Shown here: positions 34,927-42,920 of the stretch, in pieces
Position numbering within the stretch: position 1 is the stretch's first letter
How the letters are laid out: each line of letters opens with the position of its first letter
Assembly (NCBI RefSeq): GCF_002754195.1
Contig: NZ_PEEU01000001.1
Location: 2,170,001 to 2,234,000, forward strand
DNA length: 64,000 bases
Origin: Flavobacterium sp. 9
GTDB lineage: Bacteria > Bacteroidota > Bacteroidia > Flavobacteriales > Flavobacteriaceae
Direction: 5' to 3'
Made by a program: the position numbers and the translations under genes
Notes under the pieces: generated by a model
What the model was told of the DNA's origin: nothing
What the model saw: the letters and a program-made list of their open reading frames with translations, nothing else
Database searches by the model: none

Positions 34927-35643
34927 ATGAAAAAATCAATTATTGCCTTTTTTACTCTCGCTGTATTAGCATCTTGTAGCAAAAAAGAATCTACAGACAA
35001 CTTACATATTACCGGAAATATAAAAGGATTAAAAAAAGGAACTTTATATATTCAAAGAATTGTTGATACTTCTCTTGTTGCTATTGACAGTATCAAAATT
35101 GACGGAAATTCAACTTTTGAAAGAGATATAAAATTAGAATCTCCTGAAATGTTGTATTTATTCCTGGATCGCGGAGTAACCAATTCATTAGACAATAACA
35201 TTTTATTTTTTGCAGAACCAGGAAACATCAATATTGATACTAATCTGGATAATTTTATTTATAGCGCTAAAATCACCGGATCTAAAAATCAGGAATTGTA
35301 TGAGCAATATCAAAAAATAAATTCTCGTTTTATTGGGGAGAATCTTTCTTTGGTTGAACCAAGATTTAAAGCCTTAAAAAGAAAAGATCAAAAAGCAATT
35401 GATAGTATTGACGCAAAACAATCTTCAAATATCAGAAGAAAATATCTATACGCTACAAACTTTGCTATTAACAACAAAGATCACGAAATCGCACCTTATA
35501 TTGCATTAGCAGAGATTTATGATATCAATATCAAATTCCTTGATACGATTCAAAAATCAATGACTCCAAAAGTTGCGCAATCACTTTACGGAAAAAAGTT
35601 AACCAAATATGTTGCTGAGATTAAAAAGCAACAGCAAAAATAG
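34927..35643 (+). CDS. DUF4369-domain lipoprotein
   Basis: 238 residues with lipobox VLASC (Cys at residue 17). Residues about 25-125 match the DUF4369 pattern (LHITGNIKGLKKGTLYIQ, then DSIKIDGNSTFERDI), a beta domain usually found at the N-terminus of Bacteroidetes thioredoxin-like lipoproteins. Here no thioredoxin domain follows; the remaining 100 residues are helical and basic, ending KKQQQK. So this is a short form, perhaps an envelope accessory protein. Own terminator downstream. Confidence 0.8.
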   Translation: MKKSIIAFFTLAVLASCSKKESTDNLHITGNIKGLKKGTLYIQRIVDTSLVAIDSIKIDGNSTFERDIKLESPEMLYLFLDRGVTNSLDNNILFFAEPGNINIDTNLDNFIYSAKITGSKNQELYEQYQKINSRFIGENLSLVEPRFKALKRKDQKAIDSIDAKQSSNIRRKYLYATNFAINNKDHEIAPYIALAEIYDINIKFLDTIQKSMTPKVAQSLYGKKLTKYVAEIKKQQQK

Positions 35644-35693
35644 ATTTTTGAAGTTATAACAAGACATCAACTGATCTTTTTTACAATACTCTT

Positions 35694-35726
35694 AATCCTG
35701 TTTTTTTATTAAAACAGGATTTTTTT
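35694..35726 (+). terminator. Terminator of the DUF4369 gene
   Basis: Stem AATCCTGTTTT / AAAACAGGATT followed by T-run. Confidence 0.75.
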
Positions 35727-35859
35727 ATGTCCTTTTTTTTAGTATATTTTTTAAATTCTTAAATATCTGATAATAAGATAATTATATAAAAATAGTTCGG
35801 AATTTTCATTCAATTATTTTTCATTTGGAGTAACTTAGCTCATCCTAAATAAAAAAATT

Positions 35860-37119
35860 ATGAAAAATCCACCTAGTATTATTAGTCGTGCAAAGTTTGA
35901 TTTTATTAATTCATCTGTAATCGAAAAACTTGAATCTTACAATTCAAAACTTAGCCCAGAATTAGAGACAATTCCTAAACTCGATCCTTATTCTTTAAAC
36001 GGTCAAAAATTGCGTTTAGATTTTATTCGAAAACAATTAAGTACAAATGTCGATTACTTATCCGGAGAAAAAGTATTCAAAGACAACGAAAGTTTAAAAG
36101 GGAATATTGAAAATTATATTGGCATGACGCAAATTCCTACTGGAATTATCGGTCCAATAGTAATTAATGGCACACATGCACAAGGAGCATTTTATGTTCC
36201 ACTTGCAACCACCGAAGGCACATTATTGGCATCATACAACAGAGGCGCAAAAGCTTGTAGAGAATCTGGTGCAATTACCACAATTACATTACAAGAAGGA
36301 GTACAAAGAACACCAACCTTTAAATTTAAAAATTTAATTGATCTTGGAAAATTTGTAACATTTGTATTAGACCATAAAGAAATATTTAGCTCATTAACCC
36401 GAGAATCCAGTAATTATGCCATCTTAAATGATGTGGGAATAAACATAGAAGGAAATATTCTGATTTTAAGATTTGAATATACCTCTGGAGATGCATCAGG
36501 TCAAAACATGGTTACGATATGTACAGACAGAATCTGTAAATATATCCTTGAAAACTGCCCAACGAAACCTGTTTTTTGGACTATTGAAGGAAATACATCC
36601 GGAGATAAAAAATCAACATCATTGTCCACAAGAGTACGCGGAAAGAAAATAACTTCTGAAATCACACTAAAAAGAAACGTTATCGAATCTGTACTAAAAA
36701 CAACTCCTGAACTCTTACAGCAACAATGGAAAATAACAACTTCGGGCGCCATAAAATGTGGTAGTAATGGCACAGGAATGCATCCCGCTAATGCGCTTGC
36801 AGCACTTTTCATAGCATGCGGTCAGGATGTCGCTTGCACCGGAGAAGCTTCTACAGCTTTAACAAGAATGGAAATAGACGAAAATGGAGATTTATATTGC
36901 GCAATCACAATGCCTAATATAATTGTTGGCACAGTTGGCGGCGGAACTTCTTTTCCAACACAAAAAGAGTGTTTACAATTAATTGACTGTTATGGTCCTG
37001 GTAAAAGCACTAAACTTGCCGAAATTGCTATTAATGTTTGTTTAGCTGGTGAAATCTCAATTTTGGCTGCTATGTCGTGCGGGCAATTTACGGCCGCACA
37101 TCAAAAATTTGGACGATAA
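35860..37119 (+). CDS. Class I-like hydroxymethylglutaryl-CoA reductase
   Basis: 419 residues; reduces HMG-CoA to mevalonate with two NADPH. Landmarks: ENYIGMTQIPTGIIGP near 84-99, LATTEGTLLASYNRG (115-129) with catalytic Glu119, DASGQNM (211-217), DKK at 249-251 with the catalytic Lys, GQD near 321-323 (catalytic Asp323), GTVGGGTSFP near 357-366, and His414 near the C-terminus. The spelling of these motifs (ATTEG, DKK, GTVGGGT) is that of class I enzymes of eukaryotes and archaea. Flavobacteria usually have a class II-type enzyme for the mevalonate pathway, so this may be an additional or replacement enzyme. There is no membrane domain and no pathway neighbours. Confidence 0.9.
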   Translation: MKNPPSIISRAKFDFINSSVIEKLESYNSKLSPELETIPKLDPYSLNGQKLRLDFIRKQLSTNVDYLSGEKVFKDNESLKGNIENYIGMTQIPTGIIGPIVINGTHAQGAFYVPLATTEGTLLASYNRGAKACRESGAITTITLQEGVQRTPTFKFKNLIDLGKFVTFVLDHKEIFSSLTRESSNYAILNDVGINIEGNILILRFEYTSGDASGQNMVTICTDRICKYILENCPTKPVFWTIEGNTSGDKKSTSLSTRVRGKKITSEITLKRNVIESVLKTTPELLQQQWKITTSGAIKCGSNGTGMHPANALAALFIACGQDVACTGEASTALTRMEIDENGDLYCAITMPNIIVGTVGGGTSFPTQKECLQLIDCYGPGKSTKLAEIAINVCLAGEISILAAMSCGQFTAAHQKFGR

Positions 37120-37212
37120 AAACATCTCAACCCTATTGAAATATCAAATCGAAACGAATCCCTTTTATAGTATCACAATGCACTTTATACTAAAAGCCAA
37201 AATCATATTTAT

Positions 37213-37250
37213 ACAAAAGGAGACTATCTTTTAAAACAGCCTCCTTTTGT
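37213..37250. terminator. Bidirectional terminator between HMG-CoA reductase and DUF5362 genes
   Basis: Perfect 10-base stem ACAAAAGGAG / CTCCTTTTGT, loop about 18 bases. Confidence 0.65.
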
Positions 37251-37277
37251 TATATAAATACTTATTAGAAATCTAAT

Positions 37278-37736
37278 TTATCCTCTCAATACAGCGCCCA
37301 GAATTCCAAATACAAATATAAGCCCATACAATACTAAGATAGCTACCGTCAAAATACCAATAAATTTATAGTGTGATTTTAGATATCCAAAAGAATTCGT
37401 CAATGCTTCTGAATCATTATCTCTAAAAGCTCTTTTAGCATTTACCGCAAACTTATTAAGATAATAAACCGGGAAAAAATAAATTGCTGCGATAAAAACA
37501 TATACAAATGCCATTATTATCCCAAAAGAACCTCCCATTCCTCCCATTCCAGGCATAGTACTTCCCATTGCCGAAAAAATACTTCCTGCAAAAACAGCAA
37601 ATATTAGCATAAGTCCAATTCCAACAAAGCCTAAAATTGATAAAAAGTTGGCCCATTTTGCGGTTTCTTTCAAAAAGTCTTTTGCAGTTTCGTTTAGCTG
37701 CAATTCAAATTTTTCAAATACAGAAGTTTCTTCCAT
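37278..37736 (-). CDS. DUF5362-family small membrane protein
   Basis: 152 residues. A soluble helix (residues 1-25, EKFELQLNETAKDFLKET) is followed by three membrane segments around 29-50, 70-92 and 125-148. The second is preceded by a methionine-glycine stretch (SAMGSTMPGMGGMGG). The KFAVNAKRAFRDNDSEALTNS cytosolic loop is characteristic of DUF5362 in my memory; no function is known. Own short upstream region and no operon partner. Confidence 0.75.
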   Translation of the reverse strand: MEETSVFEKFELQLNETAKDFLKETAKWANFLSILGFVGIGLMLIFAVFAGSIFSAMGSTMPGMGGMGGSFGIIMAFVYVFIAAIYFFPVYYLNKFAVNAKRAFRDNDSEALTNSFGYLKSHYKFIGILTVAILVLYGLIFVFGILGAVLRG

Positions 37737-37842
37737 GTTTATTATTATTTTTTTTGGTTAAGCAACAAACATAAGAAAAATATTATCGTATTCTCTGGAT
37801 CAATACAAAAACCTGTGGAGTTATAAAAACTAAGAATGAATT

Positions 37843-37988
37843 TAACCGCAAAGTACGCTAAGATTCTTATCTAATAGTAGGTGTAAAAAACACAAAGTTC
37901 GCAAAGCTTTGTGTTGATACAGCTTTGCGAACTTTGTGTTTTTATAAAATCCGATATGTATAAAAAACTTTGCAAACTTTGCGGTTAA
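37843..37988. repeat. Nested long-hairpin repeat, copy C
   Basis: Outer arms run from TTAACCGCAAAGTACGC at the left to AAACTTTGCGGTTAA at the right. Inside, 37886-37908 and 37921-37943 are perfect 23-base reverse complements separated by a 12-base loop TTGTGTTGATAC. The layout and loop are shared with 48893-49036. The rest of the gap (37737-38100) shows no gene. Confidence 0.85.
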
Positions 37989-38106
37989 AATAATTAGTCA
38001 ATACAAAATACTTTAAATTTCTCAACATGCTTTTGTATTGATCTGTATTCTCTTTTAAATTTCAATAAGTTAAAACGTAGTTTTTAGTTCGGTTTAGATC
38101 AAAAAA

Positions 38107-38133
38107 AAACCACCACTAAAAAGTGATGGTTTT
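38107..38133 (-). terminator. Terminator of tRNA-Thr copy 2 (low-coordinate gene)
   Basis: Stem AAACCACCACT / AGTGATGGTTT directly beyond the tRNA 3' end; the same hairpin follows the other tRNA copy. Confidence 0.7.
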
Positions 38134-38139
38134 CCGTTG

Positions 38140-38213
38140 AGCCGGCGGAGGGACTCGAACCCACGACCTGCTGATTACAAATCAGCTGCTCTAGCCAACT
38201 GAGCTACGCTGGC
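38140..38213 (-). tRNA. tRNA-Thr (anticodon TGT)
   Basis: 74 bases fold as 7-2-4-9-4-1-5-7-5-5-5-7-5-7-1. Anticodon stem GCTGA/TCAGC encloses loop TTTGTAA, anticodon TGT, which reads ACA and related Thr codons. T-loop is TTCGAGT. CCA is not encoded. The acceptor stem as read has an A-C mismatch at 4-69 and the T stem a T-T at 50-64; both recur in the second copy. Own -7 promoter (38229-38236) and own terminator. Confidence 0.93.
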
Positions 38214-38228
38214 GACTCATTACGGGTG

Positions 38229-38236
38229 CAAATATA
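38229..38236 (-). promoter_or_regulatory. -7 promoter element of low-coordinate tRNA-Thr
   Basis: Minus strand TATATTTG, 16 bases upstream of the tRNA 5' end, giving a leader of under ten bases. Confidence 0.65.
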
Positions 38237-38283
38237 AAATGGATTTTTGTAATTTCCAAAATAAATTTACTGCTTATTTTATT

Positions 38284-38313
38284 AAAAAACCACCACTAAA
38301 AAGTGATGGTTTT
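38284..38313 (-). terminator. Terminator of high-coordinate tRNA-Thr
   Basis: Same stem AAACCACCACT / AGTGATGGTTT as at 38107, directly after the tRNA 3' end. Confidence 0.7.
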
Positions 38314-38317
38314 GTTG

Positions 38318-38391
38318 AGCCGGCGGAGGGACTCGAACCCACGACCTGCTGATTACAAATCAGCTGCTCTAGCCAACTGAGCTACGCTGGC
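38318..38391 (-). tRNA. tRNA-Thr (anticodon TGT), tandem duplicate
   Basis: Sequence identical to 38140-38213 over all 74 bases, with the same TATATTTG promoter word (38407-38414) and the same terminator hairpin. The whole transcription unit has been duplicated in tandem with a period of 178 bases. Confidence 0.93.
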
Positions 38392-38406
38392 GACTCATTA
38401 CGGGTG

Positions 38407-38414
38407 CAAATATA
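38407..38414 (-). promoter_or_regulatory. -7 promoter element of high-coordinate tRNA-Thr
   Basis: Minus strand TATATTTG in the same position relative to the tRNA as in the other copy. Confidence 0.65.
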
Positions 38415-38469
38415 AAGCGGTTTTTCGTTTTACCAAAATAAATTTGCACTTTTTTATACTTTTTTTTGC

Positions 38470-38736
38470 TTACAATTCGTTGATTTTAGCAATCAATTGA
38501 TTAGCAGTTTCTTCCAATTCAACATTGATTTGTTTGAAGTGTGCTTTTTTGTTTTCAACGTTCTTAGCATTCACTTTAGTGATCAAAGTATCAAAAGCTG
38601 CAATAGCCTGATCGATCAAAGCATTCGTTTCCGGAGTAGGATTTCCTGTAGTAGACATTTCAAATAAGTAAATTGCCTCAATAATATCTCCTAATACGAA
38701 GTTGATGTCTTTCTTTAAATTTTTAACGTTTGCCAT
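38470..38736 (-). CDS. Small helical protein of unknown function
   Basis: 88 residues from the ATG at 38736 (MANVKNLKKDINFVLGDIIE). Charged and helical throughout, with no signal peptide or membrane segment, and heptad-like spacing of Leu/Ile in residues 10-30 and 55-88. I do not recognise the family. The upstream TTG at 38766 is rejected because it lies inside the -7 word TACTTTTG. It sits between the tRNA genes and manA on the same strand; it has its own promoter so it is probably independent. Confidence 0.75.
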   Translation of the reverse strand: MANVKNLKKDINFVLGDIIEAIYLFEMSTTGNPTPETNALIDQAIAAFDTLITKVNAKNVENKKAHFKQINVELEETANQLIAKINEL

Positions 38737-38763
38737 TTTTATTTTTATTTTAATTTGCGACTG

Positions 38764-38771
38764 CAAAAGTA
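38764..38771 (-). promoter_or_regulatory. -7 promoter element of the 88-residue protein gene
   Basis: Minus strand TACTTTTG, matching TAnnTTTG, 28 bases upstream of the ATG. Confidence 0.55.
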
Positions 38772-38793
38772 CACATAATCTTTTTATTAAGCG

Positions 38794-39762
38794 CTATGAA
38801 ATGTAAATTTCTAAAATTGAAGCATTTCCAGTTAAGAAAAATGCATTTATCTCAGCAGGAACTAAAACGGTATCTCCTTTTTGATACACTTCTTTAAAAC
38901 CATCATATTCGATTTCAAAACTTCCTTCGATACACATATAAACGGTAAAAATCGCTCCGGATTTAGAAACCGTTATTTTATCTTGCAACGGAATAAAATT
39001 CGTGGTAAAATAAGGACAATCAACAACTACATTTGAAGTATCTGCTTTTGTCTCGTATTTTTTTTGTGTATCAACCTTATTATAGTTTATAGCATCAAGT
39101 GCTAAATCTACATGAAGTTCTCTTTTATTTCCGTTAGCATCGACGCGATCAAAATCATATAAACGATATGTAATATCCGAAGTTTGCTGAATTTCGGCAA
39201 CCACAAGTCCGGCGCCAATAGCATGAACGGTTCCGGTTTCTAAAAAGAAAACATCACCAACTTTTGCTTTTACATCATCAAGAATAGAAACCAATGTATT
39301 ATTGTGTAAATGTTCTAAATATTCTTCTTTACTTGAATCTTCTTTAAAACCAACAATAATTCTTGCATCAGTATCAGCTTGCAGAACGTACCACATTTCG
39401 GTTTTACCAAAAGAATTGTGACGTTCTTTTGCTAATTTATCATTTGGATGAACTTGTATCGAAAGATCTTCACGAGCATCCAGATATTTAAAAAGTAACG
39501 GAAACTGTTTTCCAAAACGCTTATAAACTTCTGTTCCCAGAATTTCGCTTGGCGTTTCATCAATAAGATCCATTAATGATTTTCCTTTCAAAGTTCCATT
39601 AGCAATAACACTTACATCGCCTTCTACGGTAGACAATTCCCAGCTTTCGCCAGTAATTTTAGAAACAATTGGTTTATTAAGAACTGTTTTTAGTTTTTCT
39701 CCTCCCCAAATTCTTTCTTTCAGAATTGGTTCAAATTGCAATGGATATAATTTCGGCTTCAT
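38794..39762 (-). CDS. manA: Class I mannose-6-phosphate isomerase
   Basis: 322 residues; interconverts fructose-6-P and mannose-6-P with Zn2+, supplying mannose and fucose sugar nucleotides. Motifs: RIWGGEKL (17-24), SIQVHPND near 100-107 with metal ligands, GKTEMWYVLQAD near 114-125 and AIGAGLVVAEIQQTSDITYRLYDF, another conserved block. Short form typical of Firmicutes and Bacteroidetes. It follows the bcp gene by 43 bases in an apparent operon idi-queD-bcp-manA. Confidence 0.93.
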   Translation of the reverse strand: MKPKLYPLQFEPILKERIWGGEKLKTVLNKPIVSKITGESWELSTVEGDVSVIANGTLKGKSLMDLIDETPSEILGTEVYKRFGKQFPLLFKYLDAREDLSIQVHPNDKLAKERHNSFGKTEMWYVLQADTDARIIVGFKEDSSKEEYLEHLHNNTLVSILDDVKAKVGDVFFLETGTVHAIGAGLVVAEIQQTSDITYRLYDFDRVDANGNKRELHVDLALDAINYNKVDTQKKYETKADTSNVVVDCPYFTTNFIPLQDKITVSKSGAIFTVYMCIEGSFEIEYDGFKEVYQKGDTVLVPAEINAFFLTGNASILEIYIS

Positions 39763-39805
39763 GAATATATTTATTTGGCTAATATTATTAGTTAAACACT
39801 GAGTT

Positions 39806-40264
39806 TTACGATACTAATTCTTTAATAGTCTCAAGTGCTTTTGGGATGTGTTTTGCAGCATTCATACTATCAAAAATCAAAATAACAACGCCATTTCGAT
39901 CAATAACATATGTCACTCTTCCTGGCACAAGGCCAAATAAAGTATCACGAACGCCAAAAAGGTGTCGTAATCTTTTATCCTGATCTGATAACAGTATAAA
40001 AGGCAATTGATGTTTTTTGGCAAATTTTTGATGTGATTTTATACTATCACTGCTTATACCAATAACCTCAGCTCCCAAGTCTTTGAAATCTTCGTATTGA
40101 TCTCTAAAACTACAAGCTTCGGTAGTACAACCAGGCGTATTATCTTTTGGGTAAAAATAAATCACGAGTGGTTTCCGCCCCAAAACACTTTGGCTTTCAA
40201 AAACTTCACCATGACTATCTTTTGCAGTAAAATTCGGAACTATATCTCCTATTTTTAATGACAT
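39806..40264 (-). CDS. bcp: Thioredoxin-dependent peroxiredoxin of the BCP/PrxQ group
   Basis: 152 residues; reduces peroxides using thioredoxin. Peroxidatic Cys in TPGCTTEACSFRD (near residues 43-55), with the resolving Cys five residues later, as in atypical two-Cys PrxQ. PKDNTPGC is a signature of the group. The rest (LFGVRDTLFGLVPGRVTYVID) is usual. No signal peptide, so cytosolic. It lies 3 bases after the queD stop, hence cotranscribed. Confidence 0.93.
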   Translation of the reverse strand: MSLKIGDIVPNFTAKDSHGEVFESQSVLGRKPLVIYFYPKDNTPGCTTEACSFRDQYEDFKDLGAEVIGISSDSIKSHQKFAKKHQLPFILLSDQDKRLRHLFGVRDTLFGLVPGRVTYVIDRNGVVILIFDSMNAAKHIPKALETIKELVS

Positions 40265-40267
40265 TTA

Positions 40268-40678
40268 TTATTCTCCTTTATAAGTTACAAAATTGCGGTC
40301 CGTTTCATTCAAAACGATTTCTAAGTCAAAATCGGGCTGAATTCTTTTTCTAATTTTATTCCATATCACAACTGCAATATTTTCTGCAGTTGGATTCAAA
40401 TCCTGAAATTCCGGAACATCCAGATTCAGATTTTTGTGATCAAACGGTATTTCTACTTCTTCGAGTATAATATCCGCTAATACTTTCACATCTAAAACAA
40501 AACCAGTTTCTGGGTCAATTTTTCCTGTAACACTTACTGTTAAACCATAATTATGACCATGAAAATTAGGATTGTTACATTTTCCAAAAACAGCATTATT
40601 TTTTTCAAATGTCCAGTCTTTTCTATGCAATCGATGTGCAGCATTAAAATGTGCTTTTCTTGATATGGTTACTTTCAT
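40268..40678 (-). CDS. queD: 6-carboxytetrahydropterin synthase (QueD/PTPS family)
   Basis: 136 residues. Converts dihydroneopterin triphosphate to 6-carboxy-tetrahydropterin in queuosine and deazaguanine synthesis. Zinc-binding histidines lie in ARKAHFNAAHRLH-type N-terminus (FNAAHRL, His16) and FHGHNYGL (His39, His41), and the active-site Cys is in FGKCNNPNFHG. Glu in LNETDRN near the C-terminus. No other queuosine gene is adjacent. It sits in the idi operon with a 23-base gap. Confidence 0.92.
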   Translation of the reverse strand: MKVTISRKAHFNAAHRLHRKDWTFEKNNAVFGKCNNPNFHGHNYGLTVSVTGKIDPETGFVLDVKVLADIILEEVEIPFDHKNLNLDVPEFQDLNPTAENIAVVIWNKIRKRIQPDFDLEIVLNETDRNFVTYKGE

Positions 40679-40701
40679 TTAGGCTTTTGGTTGTTATGGT
40701 T

Positions 40702-41229
40702 TTATATTTTATGGTCTTCTAAATAATGATAAAATTCATCAAAAATTATTTTGAACCAAACGGTATAAATCTCGGGCTGTTTTTCAATATCACTTTTTAC
40801 ATCTTCAATCTTCATCCATTTCCAGGCTTCGACTTCTTCGAAGTTTATATCCGGATTCTCATTATAATATCCAATCATAACATGATCTAATTCATGTTCT
40901 GTAAGACCATTATCAAAAGGAGCTTTATAAATAAAATGAAACAGTTCTTTCAATTCTGTTTTAAAACCCATTTCTTCAAACAATCGTCTGCTTCCTGCTT
41001 CAATATTCGTTTCGCCTTCACGCTGATGACTACAGCAAGTATTTGTCCAGAGTAAAGGTGAGTGGTATTTTTGATGAGCACGCTGCTGTAGCATAATCTC
41101 GTTTTTACTATTTAAAATAAAAACCGAAAAAGCGCGATGTAATAGTGCTTTTTCATGTGCTTCTAATTTTGGCATTAAGCCAATTTGCTCATCATTTTGA
41201 TTAACTAGTATTACGTTTTCTTCTATCAT
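40702..41229 (-). CDS. idi: Isopentenyl-diphosphate delta-isomerase, type 1
   Basis: 175 residues from the ATG at 41229; Nudix-fold enzyme converting IPP to DMAPP. Catalytic Cys is in WTNTCCSHQREGE and the Nudix-like helix in GSRRLFEEMGF; the metal- and Glu-bearing segment ELDHVMIGYY follows. The enzyme is needed with the mevalonate route, in line with the HMG-CoA reductase in this window. The TTG at 41250 is not used because it lies inside the -7 word TATTTTTG. First gene of the operon. Confidence 0.93.
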   Translation of the reverse strand: MIEENVILVNQNDEQIGLMPKLEAHEKALLHRAFSVFILNSKNEIMLQQRAHQKYHSPLLWTNTCCSHQREGETNIEAGSRRLFEEMGFKTELKELFHFIYKAPFDNGLTEHELDHVMIGYYNENPDINFEEVEAWKWMKIEDVKSDIEKQPEIYTVWFKIIFDEFYHYLEDHKI

Positions 41230-41247
41230 TAGGGCGTTTTGTACAAA

Positions 41248-41255
41248 CAAAAATA
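41248..41255 (-). promoter_or_regulatory. -7 promoter element of the idi operon
   Basis: Minus strand TATTTTTG, exact TAnnTTTG pattern; it overlaps the rejected TTG start. Confidence 0.55.
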
Positions 41256-41471
41256 CGAAAAAAGAAATGGCTTGAAAATCTTAGAAAAGATTGTGAAAAG
41301 TTTAACGAGCATTGCATTTTATACAAAACTGATTTACAAATATTTACAACTACTCTCCTTCTTAAAAACCTTTAAAAATAAGACATAAAAACTACAACAT
41401 GTTATTTTTCGTAAATAATAAAAAGTTAAAACATACTTAAATAAATCTGAATTATAAAGTACACGACATTT

Positions 41472-41497
41472 CGAGGTAAAATCTCGTCGTATCTTTG
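41472..41497 (+). promoter_or_regulatory. msrBA promoter with small palindrome
   Basis: TATCTTTG at 41490-41497 is the -7 element, 28 bases upstream of the msrB ATG. Just upstream is CGAGGTAAAATCTCG (41472-41486), a short inverted repeat inside a wider ACGA/TCGT symmetry; it may be an operator. Confidence 0.5.
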
Positions 41498-41525
41498 AAA
41501 TACAGAATTAAAGCACACAAAAACA

Positions 41526-42080
41526 ATGAAAACAAAAACTCAAATCTTTAGCCTTTGCTTTTTAATTCCGCTTTTTATTTTACAAGCATGTGGACAAAGC
41601 GCAAAAAAACAAAATACAAAAACAGTGGTCATGGAAAACAAAATCTCTAAACCCGGAAATCCTTATTATTCGAATACAGATACCACGAAACTAAATGTGA
41701 GTAATGCGGAATGGAAAAAAGTACTTCCCGATGATATTTACGCCGTAATGCGTGAAGCAGATACCGAAAGACCTTTTACAGGAAAATATTGGAAAACTGA
41801 CGAAAAAGGAACTTATTATTGCGCTTCCTGCGGAAATTTACTTTTTAGATCCGGCGCCAAGTTTGCAAGCAGCTGCGGATGGCCAAGTTTTTTTGAACAA
41901 GACAACAAAAAAAGTGTGGTTTACAAAAACGATAATTCTCTGGGAATGGAAAGAATCGAAGCGCTTTGTGGTCGTTGTGGCGGACATTTAGGACATTTAT
42001 TCGATGACGGACCTGCCCCAACCGGAAAACGTTATTGCATGAATTCGATTGCATTAGATTTTATTCCTGATAACAAATAA
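41526..42080 (+). CDS. msrB: Exported methionine-R-sulfoxide reductase MsrB, lipoprotein
   Basis: 184 residues. The signal peptide ends in lipobox FILQAC (Cys22), so it is membrane-anchored and works outside the cytosol. Zinc-binding CxxC pairs are in YYCASCGNLLF and ALCGRCGGHLGH. GWPSFF is a substrate-binding motif and the catalytic Cys is in RYCMNSIALDF near the C-terminus. It repairs R-sulfoxides in envelope proteins. msrA starts 7 bases after its stop. Confidence 0.95.
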   Translation: MKTKTQIFSLCFLIPLFILQACGQSAKKQNTKTVVMENKISKPGNPYYSNTDTTKLNVSNAEWKKVLPDDIYAVMREADTERPFTGKYWKTDEKGTYYCASCGNLLFRSGAKFASSCGWPSFFEQDNKKSVVYKNDNSLGMERIEALCGRCGGHLGHLFDDGPAPTGKRYCMNSIALDFIPDNK

Positions 42081-42087
42081 CAAAGAC

Positions 42088-42696
42088 ATGAAAAATACAA
42101 TATTGATTTGCCTTTTTGCCTTATCCTTAAACGGATTTGCGCAAAATAAAAAAGCCTCAAACCTAGAAACGATTACCCTTGGCGGAGGATGTTATTGGTG
42201 CGTAGAAGCTGTTTATGAAAATCTTGACGGAGTAAAATCTGTGGTTTCAGGATTTTCAGGAGGAAAAGTAGCTAACCCAAGTTATGAAGAAGTTTGCACG
42301 GGAACAACCGGTCATGCCGAAGTCGTACAAATTACCTTTGATAAAAACGTAACCGATATAAATGAAATATTTAAAGTTTTCTTCACCGTTCACGATCCAA
42401 CGACTTTAAACCGACAAGGTGCAGATGTTGGAACTCAATATCGTTCCGTGATCTTTTATAAAAATGAAGAACAAAAAAAGGCAGCGCAAAGCATTATCGC
42501 AGATCTTAACAAAGCAAAAGTTTACGATAGTCCGATTGTGACAAAAATAGAACCTTTTAAAGCTTTCTATAAAGCCGAAGATTATCATCAGAATTATTAT
42601 GCGAATAATAAAAATCAGCCGTATTGCAAAATGGTAATTCAGCCCAAAATCGAAAAATTCGAAAAGGTCTTTAAAGACAAATTAAAAAAGAAATAA
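42088..42696 (+). CDS. msrA: Exported methionine-S-sulfoxide reductase MsrA
   Basis: 202 residues. A signal peptide (MKNTILICLFALSLNGFAQ) implies periplasmic location. The catalytic Cys35 is in GGCYWCVEA, then GTTGHAEVV and HDPTTLNRQGADVGTQYRS are the substrate-binding blocks. No lipobox. It forms an operon with the lipoprotein MsrB; together they repair both sulfoxide isomers outside the cytosol. Reductant delivery (a thioredoxin-like or DsbD-type protein) must be elsewhere. Confidence 0.95.
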   Translation: MKNTILICLFALSLNGFAQNKKASNLETITLGGGCYWCVEAVYENLDGVKSVVSGFSGGKVANPSYEEVCTGTTGHAEVVQITFDKNVTDINEIFKVFFTVHDPTTLNRQGADVGTQYRSVIFYKNEEQKKAAQSIIADLNKAKVYDSPIVTKIEPFKAFYKAEDYHQNYYANNKNQPYCKMVIQPKIEKFEKVFKDKLKKK

Positions 42697-42724
42697 AAAT
42701 ACTTTATCTGGTTAATAATAGTTG

Positions 42725-42752
42725 CCGTCCATTTTTATGGACGGTTTTTTTT
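42725..42752 (+). terminator. Terminator of msrBA
   Basis: Stem CCGTCCAT / ATGGACGG, followed by T8. Confidence 0.85.
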
Positions 42753-42920
42753 ATGCTCTTTTTTGCCACAAATTGCACTAATTTACACGAATTATATTTT
42801 TACGTTGATAACATAAAAATTAGAGAAATTCGCGGCAAACTTTTTACACAAAAATCAATTCATTTTTTTTTGTAATTTGCAACAACAAATCAATCAAGAA
42901 CCAAAACTAAAAACCATCAA

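Noticed and set aside
37049..37234. 61-codon frame overlapping the HMG-CoA reductase end
   Set aside because: Same strand but another frame, overlapping the real C-terminus and terminator; shadow.
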